64,000 bases of DNA from Candidatus Ligilactobacillus avistercoris (GCA_019119415.1 DWXB01000014.1:1-64000); one strand, 5' to 3'; shown: positions 16,926 through 27,843, numbered from the stretch's first letter. Program-made: numbers and translations. Notes: generated from the sequence alone by a model not told the origin.

Positions 16926-17534
16926 TTACAGCTTGTTGTAGTATTCAACAACGAGTGATTCGTCAATGTCCATGTCAAGTTCGTCCCGCTCAGGAAGCCG
17001 TACCAGGGAACCTTCCATCTTGTTCTCGTCGAACGTAACGAACGGTGCCCGGCCAACAACTGCTTCAAGGGCATCCTTAACGATCTGCAGGTTCTTTGAC
17101 CGCTCACGTAAGGAGATTACCTGTCCTGGCTGAACTTCGTATGACGGGATGTCAACCCGCTTGCCATCAACCGTAATGTGGCCGTGGTTTACGAGCTGCC
17201 GTGCCTGCCGCCGGGTAGTTGCTAATCCCAGCCGGTAAACAACGTTGTCAAGCCGCCGTTCAAGCAGGATCATGAAGTTGTCACCGTGCTTCCCTTCGCG
17301 GATCTTGCCAGCCTTCTTAAAGAGGTTAGCGAACTGCCGCTCGGTTAAGCCGTACATCATCCGTAGCTTCTGCTTTTCCTGCAGCTGCATGCCGTATTCT
17401 GACAGCTTCCGCCGGTTGTTTTGACCGTGCTGCCCCGGGGCGTATGGCCGCCGTGATAACTCTTTCCCGGTTCCTGAAAGGGAAATCCCTAGGCGCCGTG
17501 AAACTTTCCAACTTGGACCTGTGTAACGTGACAT
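16926..17534 (-). CDS. rpsD: 30S ribosomal protein S4
   Basis: A 202-residue S4, the 16S rRNA-binding assembly protein, starting [10 protein letters not shown] with the S4 RNA-binding domain at about residues 92-155 ([15 protein letters not shown]). Length and sequence are typical of the zinc-free C-minus form, since no N-terminal Cys cluster is present. TTGGAGGAA lies before the ATG. It is monocistronic with its own leader and promoter, as in Bacillus, and is expected to be autoregulated. Confidence 0.97.
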   Translation of the reverse strand: MSRYTGPSWKVSRRLGISLSGTGKELSRRPYAPGQHGQNNRRKLSEYGMQLQEKQKLRMMYGLTERQFANLFKKAGKIREGKHGDNFMILLERRLDNVVYRLGLATTRRQARQLVNHGHITVDGKRVDIPSYEVQPGQVISLRERSKNLQIVKDALEAVVGRAPFVTFDENKMEGSLVRLPERDELDMDIDESLVVEYYNKL

Positions 17535-17574
17535 AAGGTAGTTCCTCCAATAAAAATTTTTTGGAGTAAAATAA

Positions 17575-17690
17575 CGAATGTGGACTTAGTATTCGTGCAG
17601 TTCGTTTTGACCGTTCACCCTTGCAGCCGGGTTACTTGCAATACTGTTTCCAGCAACGAACTGGGGACGTGCTTACCGTCCACTGCTGCA
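17575..17690 (-). promoter_or_regulatory. S4 leader, autoregulatory rpsD 5' RNA
   Basis: The untranslated leader of rpsD on the minus strand can fold with a closing GTGGAC/GTCCAC stem (17683-17678 with 17585-17580), an inner GGACGG...CGTCC hairpin and an AGTTCG...CGAACT pairing. Firmicute rpsD transcripts carry such an S4-binding leader. The fold was made by eye. Confidence 0.6.
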
Positions 17691-17708
17691 TTATTTTACA
17701 CAAGCTCC

Positions 17709-17737
17709 AGTCTACCAAGAATAGGCGATGAAATCAA
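17709..17737 (-). promoter_or_regulatory. Promoter of rpsD
   Basis: Minus strand TTGATT (17737-17732), 17-base spacer and TGG-TAGACT (17714-17709). With the S4 leader and the opposing ezrA promoter it accounts for the 329-base gap 17535-17863. Confidence 0.7.
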
Positions 17738-17779
17738 GGTGATTAATTGGGGCTTTATGCGTAAAAAAAGAAGTGAATA

Positions 17780-17788
17780 TGGTATAAT
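17780..17788 (+). promoter_or_regulatory. Extended -10 promoter of ezrA
   Basis: TGG-TATAAT 75 bases before the ezrA start; no clear -35 is seen. Confidence 0.6.
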
Positions 17789-17863
17789 TAAGACTGGATT
17801 TTTACCGGAAATTTGTAATTATAATGGTAATTAATTAAATGTGATGAAAAGGACGGGATCGTA

Positions 17864-19639
17864 ATGGCATTATTCTTCGTGGCAATTATCATTATCGCCG
17901 TGGGTATTTATCTGGGAATCTTATATTTCCAGCAATCCTACGCCGATCGAATTGCGCGGGACAAGGGAAACCTGCAGCAGGTCGAAGAGGTTAATCTCGA
18001 TAAGGAATTAGCGGCAATTGATCGGCTTAACCTAACGGGGGAGAGTCTTACCGAGTTTGAAAAGCTCGATCAGGACTACAGGGAACTTAAAACGAAAGTT
18101 ATTCCTGAGTTAACTGATAGTATTGAGCAGGCTAAGCAGTATAATGCACAGTACCAGTTTGTCAAAACTCGGAATGAAATGCATAATTACGAGCAACAGT
18201 CGAATACTGCCATCAATAAAATCCGGGCAATTAAGGAACAACTAACGGAAATTCAGCAAAGTGCTGATGAACACGCGAAGGCAATTGAGCAACTTCGGGC
18301 AAAATTTAAGGAAATGCACAAGGTATTGCTTGCTGATAATGCCGAGTATGGTGACGCCGCCAAGCCCCTTGAAGACCGGTTGGCTGACGCAGAAAAGGAG
18401 TTTGACGATTTTACCGCCGTTTCAACGAGTGGGGACCTGGTTACTTCCGGTAAAACCTTGGCCGAACTACGGAAGAAGATGGCTTCCCTGGAGGAGCTAA
18501 TGGAAAAGATCCCACCGCTTCAGGAGAACCTTGCGCATGCTTTCCCGGAACAGTTGGATGAAATTGAAGAAAACTTCAGTAACTTTACTGCAAACAACTA
18601 CGCGTTTAGTAACGATTTTCCACAGTTGTTAAAGGAAATTCGGGATAACCGTCGGGATAGTCTAACTGATTTAAAGAAGCTCAACATTACGAACGTTGAG
18701 GGATATGACAAGAAACTCAGCAAGGCGATTGACCATGCCTATGATCTTCTTGAACAGGAATACCAGGCTCGGCAGCACGTTGAAAAACAGCAAAAGACCC
18801 TGAGTGAGTTTATTGCGCACGCTGTTAAGCAGGAGCATGACCTGTTAATTGAACTTGACCGGATCCGGCAAAACTACGAACTAACGCACGGCGAGCAGGA
18901 AAACGCCCAGGAGCTTGATAAGAAGCTCAAGGCAATCCAGAAGGACTATGATGAATTATTGAAACAGTCCAGCAACGGTCCGGTGCTATACAGTGTGGTT
19001 CAAAAGAAGCAGGAACGGATGAAGGATCAGCTAACGGTAATTGAACGGCGCCAGAAAGCAATCCGTGACGGGGTTACGCACCTGTGGGATGAAGAGAAGG
19101 TTGCGCAGCAGGCGGTCTCAGCGTTTGACGTGCAGATCCACAACATGCGGCGCGATGTCGAACGGCTTAATCTTCCGGGACTAAAGGACGAGTACCTGAA
19201 CTTCTTCTTTAATGTAAGCGACAAGATTGAGCAGTTGGATCATTCCCTTAACCGGCTTCAGATCAACATGGACCAGATTAGTAACATGGTTCAGGACACT
19301 GCGGCTGATTTAACCGTTCTGGGAAATAAAACTAAGAAGATTATTGAGAGTTCAATCCTGACAGAGCAACTGCTTCAGTACGCTAACCGGTACCGGAACC
19401 GAAACGAGGCCGTGGCACGGGCGTACGAGAAGGCGACTGCTCAGTTTGAACAGCAGTATGACTACGCACGGGCGCTGGATACCATTGCAACGGCGCTCGG
19501 CAACGTTGCGCCGGGGATTTACGAACAGCTCTTAGACGAATACCGGCGGACAAACCGGGTTGAGTACCAGATCCCGGATGTTCAGTTAACGATGGCTACT
19601 GATGATGAACCGGACGAGAAGAAAGTACATGAGGAATAG
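17864..19639 (+). CDS. ezrA: Septation ring formation regulator EzrA
   Basis: A 591-residue EzrA: one N-terminal membrane segment (residues about 2-22) and then almost continuous coiled coil of spectrin-like repeats in the cytoplasm. It modulates FtsZ assembly and links division with PBPs in Gram-positives. AAAGGA lies before the ATG. The length is slightly above the usual 560-575. Downstream come a cysteine desulfurase and thiI, the same order as in Bacillus and other lactobacilli. Codon use is more AT-rich than the neighbours, usual for coiled coils. Confidence 0.94.
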   Translation: MALFFVAIIIIAVGIYLGILYFQQSYADRIARDKGNLQQVEEVNLDKELAAIDRLNLTGESLTEFEKLDQDYRELKTKVIPELTDSIEQAKQYNAQYQFVKTRNEMHNYEQQSNTAINKIRAIKEQLTEIQQSADEHAKAIEQLRAKFKEMHKVLLADNAEYGDAAKPLEDRLADAEKEFDDFTAVSTSGDLVTSGKTLAELRKKMASLEELMEKIPPLQENLAHAFPEQLDEIEENFSNFTANNYAFSNDFPQLLKEIRDNRRDSLTDLKKLNITNVEGYDKKLSKAIDHAYDLLEQEYQARQHVEKQQKTLSEFIAHAVKQEHDLLIELDRIRQNYELTHGEQENAQELDKKLKAIQKDYDELLKQSSNGPVLYSVVQKKQERMKDQLTVIERRQKAIRDGVTHLWDEEKVAQQAVSAFDVQIHNMRRDVERLNLPGLKDEYLNFFFNVSDKIEQLDHSLNRLQINMDQISNMVQDTAADLTVLGNKTKKIIESSILTEQLLQYANRYRNRNEAVARAYEKATAQFEQQYDYARALDTIATALGNVAPGIYEQLLDEYRRTNRVEYQIPDVQLTMATDDEPDEKKVHEE

Positions 19640-19663
19640 CAGATAATGGCAGCTTAGCAGAGA

Positions 19664-19691
19664 GGTTGGGATATTACTCCCGGCCTTTTTT
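19664..19691 (+). terminator. Terminator after ezrA
   Basis: GGTTGGGA/TCCCGGCC stem (two G-U pairs) and a T run. Confidence 0.75.
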
Positions 19692-19719
19692 GTTAACCCG
19701 GCACTCGCTGTGATAGAAT
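19690..19719 (+). promoter_or_regulatory. Promoter for desulfurase-thiI operon
   Basis: TTGTTA, 18-base spacer, TGA-TAGAAT. It begins in the T tract of the preceding terminator. Confidence 0.6.
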
Positions 19720-19784
19720 AGAGCGTGATTTCCACGTTATAAGATAGCGGTTTACCGTAAATAAATTCAACGAAAGGAGTAGCC

Positions 19785-20933
19785 ATGATTTACTTTGATA
19801 ACAGTGCGACAACCAAGGTTGCGCCGGAAGTGCTAGCAACGTACGACAAGGTCAGTCAGCAGGTCTGGGGTAACCCCTCGTCACTCAACGCCCTTGGGAC
19901 CCAGGCCCATAACCTGCTCGAACAGGCCCGGCACCAGGTTGCATCTCTGCTTGGCGTTGCCGACCACGAGATTTTCTTTACGAGTGGGGGCTCTGAAGGC
20001 GATAACTGGGTGATTAAGGGGACTGCCATGGCAAAATACATGCACGGCAAACACCTGATTACTTCCAGTGTTGAACATCCTGCCGTGTTAAGTACGATGG
20101 CGCAACTGGAACGGCTGGGATTTGAGGTGACGTACCTCCCGGTTGATCACCAGGGCAGGGTGCGCCCGGCTGACCTGAAAGCGGCGTTACGGCCGGATAC
20201 AATTCTTGTTTCGGTGATGGCCGTTAATAACGAGGTGGGCGCAATCGAGCCAATTGATGAACTGGCCGATGTTTTGCGGGTTTACCCAAAGGTTCATTTT
20301 CATGTGGACGCGGTGCAGGCTCTTGGCAAGGGAGTTCAATCCCTCTTTATGAACGACCGGGTTGACTTTGTTAGCTTTTCGGGGCATAAGTTTCACGCTC
20401 CCCGGGGAGTGGGGTTTGTATACAAAAAGAGTGGCCGCAAGCTGGAACCCCTGATTACCGGGGGCGGTCAGGAAAAGAACCAGCGGAGTAGTACCGAAAA
20501 CCTGCCAGCGATCGTCGGAATGGCCCGCGCAATGCGTCTTCTTCTTGAACACGAAGACGAGAACGTTCGGCAGGAACAACGGGTCCGGCAGGTTATTTTT
20601 GATCATATTAGCTCTAAGGAAAAGGTGCACGTCTTTTCCGGGATGGGACCAGCGTTTGCCCCGCACATCCTCACGTTTGCGATTGAAGGGGTGCGTGGCG
20701 AAACCGTGGTGCACGCGTTTGAGCATGAAGGAATCTACCTGTCGACAACGAGCGCCTGTTCTTCTAAGGACGGTGCGGGTTCCGGCACCCTGAGCGCAAT
20801 GGGAGTAGCGCCGGAATTGGCAACCGGGGTTGTGCGGATTAGCTTAGACGGAGCGAATACGCTTGAAGAAGCCCACGAGTTTAACACGGTTTTTGATCGG
20901 CTTTACGAACAGTTTAAGATGATTAATTCATAG
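19785..20933 (+). CDS. Cysteine desulfurase (partner of ThiI)
   Basis: A 382-residue PLP-dependent class V aminotransferase that takes sulfur from cysteine as a protein persulfide. The PLP lysine is Lys202 in FSGHKFHAP and the persulfide cysteine is Cys325 in TSACSS, with MAVNNEVG before. GAAAGGAG precedes the ATG. It is followed after 9 bases by thiI, so it most likely supplies sulfur for 4-thiouridine in tRNA (NifZ-type). A second desulfurase at 61.2 kb pairs with mnmA. Confidence 0.93.
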   Translation: MIYFDNSATTKVAPEVLATYDKVSQQVWGNPSSLNALGTQAHNLLEQARHQVASLLGVADHEIFFTSGGSEGDNWVIKGTAMAKYMHGKHLITSSVEHPAVLSTMAQLERLGFEVTYLPVDHQGRVRPADLKAALRPDTILVSVMAVNNEVGAIEPIDELADVLRVYPKVHFHVDAVQALGKGVQSLFMNDRVDFVSFSGHKFHAPRGVGFVYKKSGRKLEPLITGGGQEKNQRSSTENLPAIVGMARAMRLLLEHEDENVRQEQRVRQVIFDHISSKEKVHVFSGMGPAFAPHILTFAIEGVRGETVVHAFEHEGIYLSTTSACSSKDGAGSGTLSAMGVAPELATGVVRISLDGANTLEEAHEFNTVFDRLYEQFKMINS

Positions 20934-20942
20934 GAGGATGCT

Positions 20943-22160
20943 ATGCAGTACACCGAAATTATGGTGCGGTACGGGGAGTTGTCGACCAAGGGCAAAAACC
21001 GGCAAAGTTTTATTGACCGGTTAGCTCACAATACCCGGCAGGCACTGCGGGATTTTCCGCAACTTGAAATCAAGGCTCACCGGGATCGGATGCACATTAA
21101 GCTCAACGGAACGGATTCAAAGGCCGTGACCGCCCGGCTTGACCGGATTTTTGGGATTCAAAACTACTCGCCAACCGTGCGGGTTGAAAAGGAGCTCGCG
21201 GCTGCCAAAAAAGCGGCGATTGAACTAGTCAAGGAACGGTTTGAACTTGGGATGACGTTTAAGGTGAATACCCGGCGCGCCGACCATAAGTTTAAGTATG
21301 ACACCAACCAGATGAATGATTTGCTGGGGGGCGCCATCCTTGAAGCGGTTCCCGGAATTAAGGTGCGGATGAAGGAGCCGGACATTCTTGTCCGGGTAGA
21401 AGTCCGCATTGATGGAATTTACCTTTCATTAGGGAAGGTGAAAGCTGCCGGTGGAATGCCGGTGGGGACTGCCGGAAAGGGCATGATGATGCTTTCTGGC
21501 GGGATTGACTCGCCGGTTGCGGCCTACCTTGCGATGAAACGGGGCGTAGAGGTTGAAATGGTTCACTTCTTCAGCCCGCCGTACACCAGCGAACAGGCGC
21601 TCAACAAGGCCAAGGAACTGACGGCGAAGTTAACGCCGTATACCGGGACAATTAAGTTTATCGAAGTCCCGTTTACTGAGATTCAGGAGACGATTAAGCA
21701 CGATCTCCCATCCGGTTACCTGATGACCGTGCAGCGACGGTTTATGCTCCGGTTAACGGAAAAAATTGCCGAGCAACGGCACGGGTTAGCCATTTTTAAC
21801 GGGGAAGCGCTGGGCCAGGTGGCTTCCCAAACGCTTGAGAGTATGGCGGCGATTAATGACGTAACGACGATGCCCGTAATTCGGCCGGTGGTTTCAATGG
21901 ATAAGACTGAGATTATCGAATTAGCCCAGAAGATTGGGACGTTTGACCTGTCAATTCAACCATTTGAAGACTGCTGCACGATCTTTGCTCCGCCAGCCCC
22001 GAAGACCAAGCCCCGGGTTGACCGGGCGCGGGAATACGAACAACGGCTTGACGTGGATGGGCTGATTGAACGCGCTCTTGCGGGAGTAAAAATCAGTATC
22101 ATTCACGTGGGCGAACAGTTCCTCAACCAGCAGCAGGAAGAGTTTGCCGACCTATTGTAG
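20943..22160 (+). CDS. thiI: tRNA 4-thiouridine synthase ThiI
   Basis: A 405-residue ThiI: N-terminal ferredoxin-like and THUMP domains (to about residue 165), then a PP-loop ATPase domain with [12 protein letters not shown] near residue 180. The C-terminal rhodanese domain of the E. coli enzyme is absent, as is normal in Firmicutes, where the desulfurase passes sulfur directly. GGAGGATGCT precedes the ATG. Acts on uridine 8 of tRNA. Confidence 0.95.
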   Translation: MQYTEIMVRYGELSTKGKNRQSFIDRLAHNTRQALRDFPQLEIKAHRDRMHIKLNGTDSKAVTARLDRIFGIQNYSPTVRVEKELAAAKKAAIELVKERFELGMTFKVNTRRADHKFKYDTNQMNDLLGGAILEAVPGIKVRMKEPDILVRVEVRIDGIYLSLGKVKAAGGMPVGTAGKGMMMLSGGIDSPVAAYLAMKRGVEVEMVHFFSPPYTSEQALNKAKELTAKLTPYTGTIKFIEVPFTEIQETIKHDLPSGYLMTVQRRFMLRLTEKIAEQRHGLAIFNGEALGQVASQTLESMAAINDVTTMPVIRPVVSMDKTEIIELAQKIGTFDLSIQPFEDCCTIFAPPAPKTKPRVDRAREYEQRLDVDGLIERALAGVKISIIHVGEQFLNQQQEEFADLL

Positions 22161-22161
22161 C

Positions 22162-22189
22162 TTGACAATTAGGGGAATTTCGCTAGAAT
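22162..22189 (+). promoter_or_regulatory. Promoter of valS leader
   Basis: TTGACA, 16-base spacer, TAGAAT, directly after the thiI stop and ahead of the T-box leader. Confidence 0.75.
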
Positions 22190-22195
22190 ATTAGG

Positions 22196-22430
22196 GTAAT
22201 AAAGAAAAGCAATGACCAAGAGGCGGTTGCTGGTTTTCCGGCTCAGCGAGGAACGGCTGGTGTGATGTTCCCCGGAAAGCAACCGTGTAGCTTGGAAGCT
22301 GTTGGGCTGAATTAGTAGGTTCAACCGGAATAATCAACCGTTAATGAATGATTAAAGTGGGGGATGCTCCCCAATTTAGGTGGTACCACGGCGCAGTCGT
22401 CCTATGTTGGATGACTGCGCTTTGTTTTTT
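22196..22430 (+). promoter_or_regulatory. T-box riboswitch upstream of valS
   Basis: The leader carries the T-box sequence TAGGTGGTACCACGG (22377-22391), a stem I with GGTTGCT/AGCAACC and the CAGCGAG...GGTGTGA distal part shared with the ileS leader, and a terminator GCGCAGTCGTCC/GGATGACTGCGC plus TTTGTTTTTT. The loop just below that helix reads GTGTAG, giving a Val specifier (GTA, or GTG one step away). Uncharged tRNA-Val should stop termination. Confidence 0.93.
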
Positions 22431-22446
22431 AGAAGGGATGATGAGA

Positions 22447-25107
22447 ATGACACGGGAAATTGACATGGCACCCAAGTATAACCCGCAAGACGTCGAACCA
22501 GGGCGGTACAATCAGTGGGTTAAGGACGGGGTTTTTAAGCCAAGTGGCGATCCGGATGCAAAACCTTATTCAATCGTAATTCCACCGCCGAACGTTACCG
22601 GTAAGCTTCATTTGGGGCATGCCTGGGACACGACGCTGCAAGATATTTTAATCCGGTTAAAGCGGATGCAGGGGTACGATACGCTGTGGGTTCCGGGAAT
22701 GGACCATGCGGGGATTGCTACCCAGGCGAAGGTGGAAGCCCGGTTAGCCGAAGACGGGATCTCCCGGTACGACCTTGGTCGGGAAGAGTTTGTTAAGAAG
22801 GTCTGGGAATGGAAGGACGAGTACGCCGCAACCATCCACCGGCAGTGGGCCAAGATGGGGATTTCCGTGGACTATGACCGGGAACGGTTTACCCTGGACG
22901 AAGGGCTGTCAAAGGCAGTCCGGAAAGTCTTTGTCACCCTTTACAAGAAGGGACTCATCTACCGCGGTGAGTACATTATTAACTGGGATCCGAAGGCGCG
23001 GACGGCGTTATCAGACATCGAAGTAATCCATAAGGATGATAAGGGCGCCTTCTACCACGTTAAGTACCCGTTTGTTGATGAAACAACGTTTAACGGCAAG
23101 AATTACATTGAAATTGCGACGACCCGGCCAGAAACGATGATGGGGGACGTTGCCGTTGCTGTTAACCCGGATGACGACCGCTACAAGGAACTTGTTGGTA
23201 AGGAAGTTGTCCTTCCACTTCAGGGACGACATATTCCAATCATTGCGGACCAGTACGTTGATCCTGAGTTTGGAACCGGAATGGTGAAGATTACGCCGGC
23301 CCATGACCCGAACGACTTTGAAGTTGGCAATCGGCATAACCTCAAGCGGATTAACACGATGAACGAGGACGCAACGATGAACGCCAATGCCGGAAAGTAT
23401 GAAGGCATGGACCGCTTTGAGGCCCGGAAGGCGATTGTGAAGGATTTGGAAGACCAGGGCTACCTCTTAAAGGTCGAACCAATCGTCCACAGCGTGGGAC
23501 ACTCGGAACGGACCGGCGTGCAGGTGGAAGCACGGCTGTCAACGCAGTGGTTTGTAAAGATGAAGCCACTCGCAGAAGCAGCCCTAAAGAACCAGGAAGG
23601 GTCTGATAAGGTTAACTTCGTCCCGGAACGGTTTGAGCACACGTTTAAGCAGTGGATGGAAAACGTCCACGACTGGGTTATTTCCCGGCAGCTGTGGTGG
23701 GGACATCAGATTCCAGCATGGTACCACAAGAAAACCGGCGAGGTGTACGTTGGGGAAGAAGCGCCAGAAGATATTGAAAACTGGGAACAGGATCCCGATG
23801 TTTTGGATACATGGTTCTCAAGTGCCCTCTGGCCGTTCACGACGATGGGGTGGCCGGATACGGACAGTCCTGATTACAAACGGTACTTCCCAACGAGCAC
23901 CCTGGTAACCGGCTACGATATTATCTTCTTCTGGGTTTCCCGGATGATCTTCCAAAGCCTCGAATTTACCGGAAAGCGGCCGTTTAAGGACGTCATTTTA
24001 CACGGACTGATCCGGGACGAACAGGGGCGGAAGATGAGTAAGTCGCTGGGGAACGGAATCGACCCGATGGACGTGATTGATAAGTACGGGACTGATGCGC
24101 TGCGGTGGTTCCTGACGTTTGGGACGACTGCCGGTCAGGATATCCGGTTCTCCTACCAGAAGATGGACGCGGCCTGGAACTTCATCAACAAGATTTGGAA
24201 CGCAAGCCGGTACGTCATCATGAACCTGGATGACGATACTACCGCCGAATTGCCGGATAAGGCTGACTGGCAATTAGCCGACCGGTGGATCATCAGCCGG
24301 TTAAACCAGACAACGAAGCGGGTACTCCATTTCTTTGATGAGTATGAATTTGGGGAAGCCGACCGGGCCCTGTACAACTTCATTTGGAATGATTTCTGTG
24401 ACTGGTACATTGAATTTACAAAGCGGGATCTGAACGGGACGGACGCCCACCGTAAGCAGGTTGTGCAGCATATTTTATGCCACGTTCTGGATCAAATCTT
24501 ACGGTTAATGCACCCGATTACGCCGTTTGTCACGGAGAAAATCTGGTTGACGATGCCGCATGACGGGAAGTCCATTGTAACGGCCGCTTATCCAACGGTT
24601 CACGAGGACCAGCTTGATGCGGATGCGGAACGGCAAATGGACGTATTGATTGGCCTGATTAAGGCGGTCCGGAATATCCGGACGGAGGTGAATGCACCGA
24701 TGTCGAGTGCCGTTGACGTCCTGGTTAAAACGACCGACAAGCGGGTTGAGTCAATTTTAACGGCGAACGCGAACTACATTACCGCGTTCTGTCACGCAAA
24801 GGAATTAACAATTGGCTCAGACGTCCAGGCACCTCAGTTAGCCGTTACCAAGGCAATTTCGGGTGGGGAAGTTTCACTACCACTTGCCGAATTGATTAAC
24901 CTTGATGATGAGATTGCGCGGTTAAAGAAGGACGCTGATAAGCTTGAGGCGGAGGTTTCCCGCGCACAAAAGAAGCTTGGGAACGAGCGCTTTGTTGCGA
25001 ACGCACCAGCAGAGGTTGTTGATAAGGAGCGGACAAAGTTAGCGGACTATCAAGAAAAACTGACTGCTACCAAGGCACGGATTGCCGAATTGAGTGCGGC
25101 AAAGTAA
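22447..25107 (+). CDS. valS: Valyl-tRNA synthetase
   Basis: An 886-residue class Ia synthetase. HIGH-type motif HLGHAWD near residue 50, the long editing domain, and KMSKS in [11 protein letters not shown] near residue 530. The C-terminal coiled-coil arm (about 820-886) that contacts tRNA is present. The ATG at 22447 follows AGAAGGG; the in-frame starts at 22438 and 22441 are possible, whereas a start at 22348 lies inside the T-box and is wrong. Controlled by tRNA charging through the leader. Confidence 0.97.
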   Translation: MTREIDMAPKYNPQDVEPGRYNQWVKDGVFKPSGDPDAKPYSIVIPPPNVTGKLHLGHAWDTTLQDILIRLKRMQGYDTLWVPGMDHAGIATQAKVEARLAEDGISRYDLGREEFVKKVWEWKDEYAATIHRQWAKMGISVDYDRERFTLDEGLSKAVRKVFVTLYKKGLIYRGEYIINWDPKARTALSDIEVIHKDDKGAFYHVKYPFVDETTFNGKNYIEIATTRPETMMGDVAVAVNPDDDRYKELVGKEVVLPLQGRHIPIIADQYVDPEFGTGMVKITPAHDPNDFEVGNRHNLKRINTMNEDATMNANAGKYEGMDRFEARKAIVKDLEDQGYLLKVEPIVHSVGHSERTGVQVEARLSTQWFVKMKPLAEAALKNQEGSDKVNFVPERFEHTFKQWMENVHDWVISRQLWWGHQIPAWYHKKTGEVYVGEEAPEDIENWEQDPDVLDTWFSSALWPFTTMGWPDTDSPDYKRYFPTSTLVTGYDIIFFWVSRMIFQSLEFTGKRPFKDVILHGLIRDEQGRKMSKSLGNGIDPMDVIDKYGTDALRWFLTFGTTAGQDIRFSYQKMDAAWNFINKIWNASRYVIMNLDDDTTAELPDKADWQLADRWIISRLNQTTKRVLHFFDEYEFGEADRALYNFIWNDFCDWYIEFTKRDLNGTDAHRKQVVQHILCHVLDQILRLMHPITPFVTEKIWLTMPHDGKSIVTAAYPTVHEDQLDADAERQMDVLIGLIKAVRNIRTEVNAPMSSAVDVLVKTTDKRVESILTANANYITAFCHAKELTIGSDVQAPQLAVTKAISGGEVSLPLAELINLDDEIARLKKDADKLEAEVSRAQKKLGNERFVANAPAEVVDKERTKLADYQEKLTATKARIAELSAAK

Positions 25108-25162
25108 ATTTAATTACTGAAGGTGGCCGGGTTTCGGTGTAAACTTAAACCGGACACCATGT

Positions 25163-25194
25163 AGGAGGAACTGGGTGACCAGTTCCTCCTTTTT
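25163..25194 (+). terminator. Terminator after valS
   Basis: A perfect AGGAGGAACTGG/CCAGTTCCTCCT stem and a T run. A second hairpin with CCGGGTTT/AAACCGG and flanking GGTG/CACC lies just before it (25121-25160), making a tandem structure whose role is unclear. Confidence 0.85.
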
Positions 25195-25209
25195 AACGGG
25201 GGAAGAAGG

Positions 25210-26493
25210 ATGAATTACGATGAAGCGCTGGCGTTAATTCATGGCCGGCCGCGGTTAAAGAGGGAATCAACGTTAAGGCGAATGCGGCGTTTCCTGGCAC
25301 TGTTGGGAAATCCGCAAGAACACGGGCAGTTTGTGCATGTTACGGGAACAAACGGAAAGGGTTCGGTCGTTGCCATGCTCCGGGATCTTTTAGTCGGCCA
25401 GGGGTTAACCGTGGGGACGTTTACGTCACCATACATTGTTAAGTTTAATGAGCGGATTGCGGTTAACGGGAAGATGATTTCGGACGACGAGGTTGTTAGC
25501 CTGGCAACGAAGGTGGAACCAATCATTAAGCAAATGGACGCGGCAGGTGAAGGCCCAACCGAGTTTGAGGTTGTTACTGCAATGATGTTTTGCTACTTTG
25601 CGGCGCATCCGGTGGACTTTGTTATCTGTGAAGTGGGCATTGGTGGAACGTACGATTCAACGAACGTGCTGGCGCACCCGGTTGCGAGTGCAATCGTGAC
25701 GGTTGCATACGATCACATGAAGCTTTTAGGCAATTCCATTGAGGCAATTGCCACCCAAAAAGCCGGTATTATTAAACCCCACTGTCCGGTTGTTGTGGGA
25801 CGGGTTCCTGACGAGGCCTGCACAGTGATTCGGCAACGGGCAAACCAGCAGCAGGCGCCGCTTGCAGTATATGATGAGGATTTTTCCGTGACGGACCATC
25901 ATCCGACTACCACCGGAGAACGGTTGACGTACCATGATAAAACATGGTCGGCGTTAACGGTAACAACGGCGTTAAAGGGGCAATACCAAGTAATTAATAC
26001 GGCGGTGGCCCTCCGCCTGTTTGAAGTATGTTGCAAGCAAGCGCAGATTACCCCGCAACCGGGAGAAATCGCCCACGCATTAGCGAACGTGCGGTGGCCG
26101 GGACGGTTAGAGCGGGTGGTGGACGAACCGCTTGTTCTCTTAGACGGGGCCCATAACCCCGTGGCAATTGCAGGCTTAGGGGACACGTTAAAGCAGCGGT
26201 ACCGCGGCCGGGAGATCAATGTTATTATGGCGGTGCTTGCTGACAAGGATGCAGCAACGATGGTCCGGCAATTAAGTCAAATTAAGAACGTGCGGGTGAC
26301 ACTGACTGGCTTTGAGCAGCCGCCACGGCCACTTGTTGGGGAGGAATTTGCGCAGGAGTTAGGCGTTGAGTACGTCGCGGATTGGCGGAATGCGTTTATG
26401 AAAGTTGTTCAAAGCGCGGCGGCGGATGACGTGATTCTTTTTGCCGGTTCGTTGTATTTTGTTGCAGCGGTGCGTCCTTTTTTTGAAAAATGA
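25210..26493 (+). CDS. folC: Folylpolyglutamate synthase / dihydrofolate synthase
   Basis: A 427-residue Mur-ligase-fold enzyme that adds glutamates to folates. The P-loop is HVTGTNGKGSV near residue 43, followed by GTFTSPYIV, EVGIGGTYDSTN and the C-terminal LLDGAHNP. ATG follows GGAAGAAGG. valS-folC-mreB is a usual order in lactobacilli. It may be read with the cold-shock gene 32 bases downstream; no promoter of its own was found. Confidence 0.94.
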   Translation: MNYDEALALIHGRPRLKRESTLRRMRRFLALLGNPQEHGQFVHVTGTNGKGSVVAMLRDLLVGQGLTVGTFTSPYIVKFNERIAVNGKMISDDEVVSLATKVEPIIKQMDAAGEGPTEFEVVTAMMFCYFAAHPVDFVICEVGIGGTYDSTNVLAHPVASAIVTVAYDHMKLLGNSIEAIATQKAGIIKPHCPVVVGRVPDEACTVIRQRANQQQAPLAVYDEDFSVTDHHPTTTGERLTYHDKTWSALTVTTALKGQYQVINTAVALRLFEVCCKQAQITPQPGEIAHALANVRWPGRLERVVDEPLVLLDGAHNPVAIAGLGDTLKQRYRGREINVIMAVLADKDAATMVRQLSQIKNVRVTLTGFEQPPRPLVGEEFAQELGVEYVADWRNAFMKVVQSAAADDVILFAGSLYFVAAVRPFFEK

Positions 26494-26525
26494 AGTTGGC
26501 GGTTACTAAATGATGGAGGAACGAA

Positions 26526-26759
26526 ATGACGGGAACGGTTCATTTTTTTAATGACGAGAAGGGGTACGGTTTTATCACTCCGGACGGGGGAAACGACGAT
26601 GTTTTTGTCCATTTTACCGCAATCAAGGAGCGGGGATTACGGAGCCTGACGGTTGGCCAACGGGTGACCTTTCAGGAGGTTGAAGGACAACGCGGGTTTC
26701 AAGCGGTCAACGTTCGGGTAATTGGTCAAAGCCCCCTTAAATCTGATAACGATTGTTAG
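26526..26759 (+). CDS. Cold-shock domain protein
   Basis: A 77-residue protein with one CSD: RNP1 KGYGFI and RNP2 VFVHF are present and the hydrophobic core is kept, so single-stranded RNA/DNA binding is expected. It differs from the main CspA type (starts [14 protein letters not shown], longer tail, loop [12 protein letters not shown]), so it may be a divergent paralogue. ATGGAGGAACGA precedes the start. Confidence 0.88.
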   Translation: MTGTVHFFNDEKGYGFITPDGGNDDVFVHFTAIKERGLRSLTVGQRVTFQEVEGQRGFQAVNVRVIGQSPLKSDNDC

Positions 26760-26767
26760 AACGAATG

Positions 26768-26776
26768 TGGTATAAT
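26768..26776 (+). promoter_or_regulatory. Extended -10 promoter of mreB operon
   Basis: TGG-TATAAT 45 bases before the mreB ATG. No convincing -35. Confidence 0.6.
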
Positions 26777-26820
26777 TGCGGTACGAATAACGGTTTTTAC
26801 TAGCCGGAGTAGGTAAAGGG

Positions 26821-27834
26821 ATGAAGAGCGTGTTTGGATTCGGGACGAAGAACATTGGAATTGATTTGGGGACGGCGAACACCATTGTGTACGTTGAAGG
26901 CAAGGGGATTGTTTTACGTGAACCCTCAGTTGTTGCCAAGAATACCCGGACCGGGGAAATTATTGCGGTTGGTTCTGATGCGCGCGATATGATTGGGCGG
27001 ACGCCTGAAAGCATCGTTGCAACCCGACCGATGAAGGACGGGGTGATTGCTGACTACGATACAACGGTTGCGATGGTGAAATATTACATTGAAAAGGCCG
27101 TTGGCGGGCGGCTCGCTGGTCGGCCGAATATTATGATCTGTGTTCCGAGTGGGGCAACCGAAGTTGAAAAACGGGCGGTAGTTGATGCTGCCCAGGTCGC
27201 TGGCGCCCGGGATGCAAGCGTAATTGAAGAACCCTTTGCCGCGGCGATTGGGGCGGATCTTCCAGTTAATGACCCCACTGGAAGTATGGTAGTCGATATT
27301 GGTGGGGGAACGACTGATATCGCAACGATTTCGCTAGGGGGAATCGTGTCCAGCCGGTCGATTCGGATGGCTGGTGATAAGCTAAATGAAGCAATTGCGA
27401 ACTATGTACAGGATCATTTTCAGCTGTTGATCGGGATGCGGACGGCCGAAAGGTTGAAGTTCGATGCCGCGTCGGCCTCAATAGAAAAAGCCGATGAACT
27501 AGATGATCAGCCTGTTCGGGGGCGGGACCTCGAAAGTGGGTTGCCACGAACGGTCGATATCCCGGCAAGTGCGGTTGCGCAGGCCATTCAGCCGGTTGTA
27601 ACGGCGATTATCGCATCAATTAAGGATATTCTGGAAGAAACACCGCCGGAGATCTCGGCGGACGTAATTGACCGGGGAATTGTGTTGACCGGTGGGGGTG
27701 CGTTGTTGCACAACCTAGACGAGGTAATTGCAGAGGCAACGAAGGTTCCCGTCTTCGTTGCACCAGACCCGCTTGACTGCGTTGCGGTTGGCACCGGTGA
27801 GGCCCTTAAAGGACTTGGTGCAGTAAAGAAGTAG
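26821..27834 (+). CDS. mreB: Rod shape-determining protein MreB
   Basis: A 337-residue actin homologue: phosphate-1 GIDLGTANT, phosphate-2 [10 protein letters not shown], adenosine motif [10 protein letters not shown]. It heads mreB-mreC-mreD-minC-minD, the usual order. Compared with the Mbl-type paralogue at 4.4 kb it is the canonical MreB by context. It organises the elongation machinery along the membrane. A hairpin after its stop may lower expression of the downstream genes. Confidence 0.96.
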   Translation: MKSVFGFGTKNIGIDLGTANTIVYVEGKGIVLREPSVVAKNTRTGEIIAVGSDARDMIGRTPESIVATRPMKDGVIADYDTTVAMVKYYIEKAVGGRLAGRPNIMICVPSGATEVEKRAVVDAAQVAGARDASVIEEPFAAAIGADLPVNDPTGSMVVDIGGGTTDIATISLGGIVSSRSIRMAGDKLNEAIANYVQDHFQLLIGMRTAERLKFDAASASIEKADELDDQPVRGRDLESGLPRTVDIPASAVAQAIQPVVTAIIASIKDILEETPPEISADVIDRGIVLTGGGALLHNLDEVIAEATKVPVFVAPDPLDCVAVGTGEALKGLGAVKK

Positions 27835-27843
27835 TCTTGTGGG

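Noticed and set aside
22348..22446. Upstream extension of valS
   Set aside because: Lies in the T-box antiterminator/terminator region.
25121..25160. Hairpin before folC as a folate riboswitch
   Set aside because: No promoter between valS and folC and no known riboswitch core; simply the first of two tandem hairpins.
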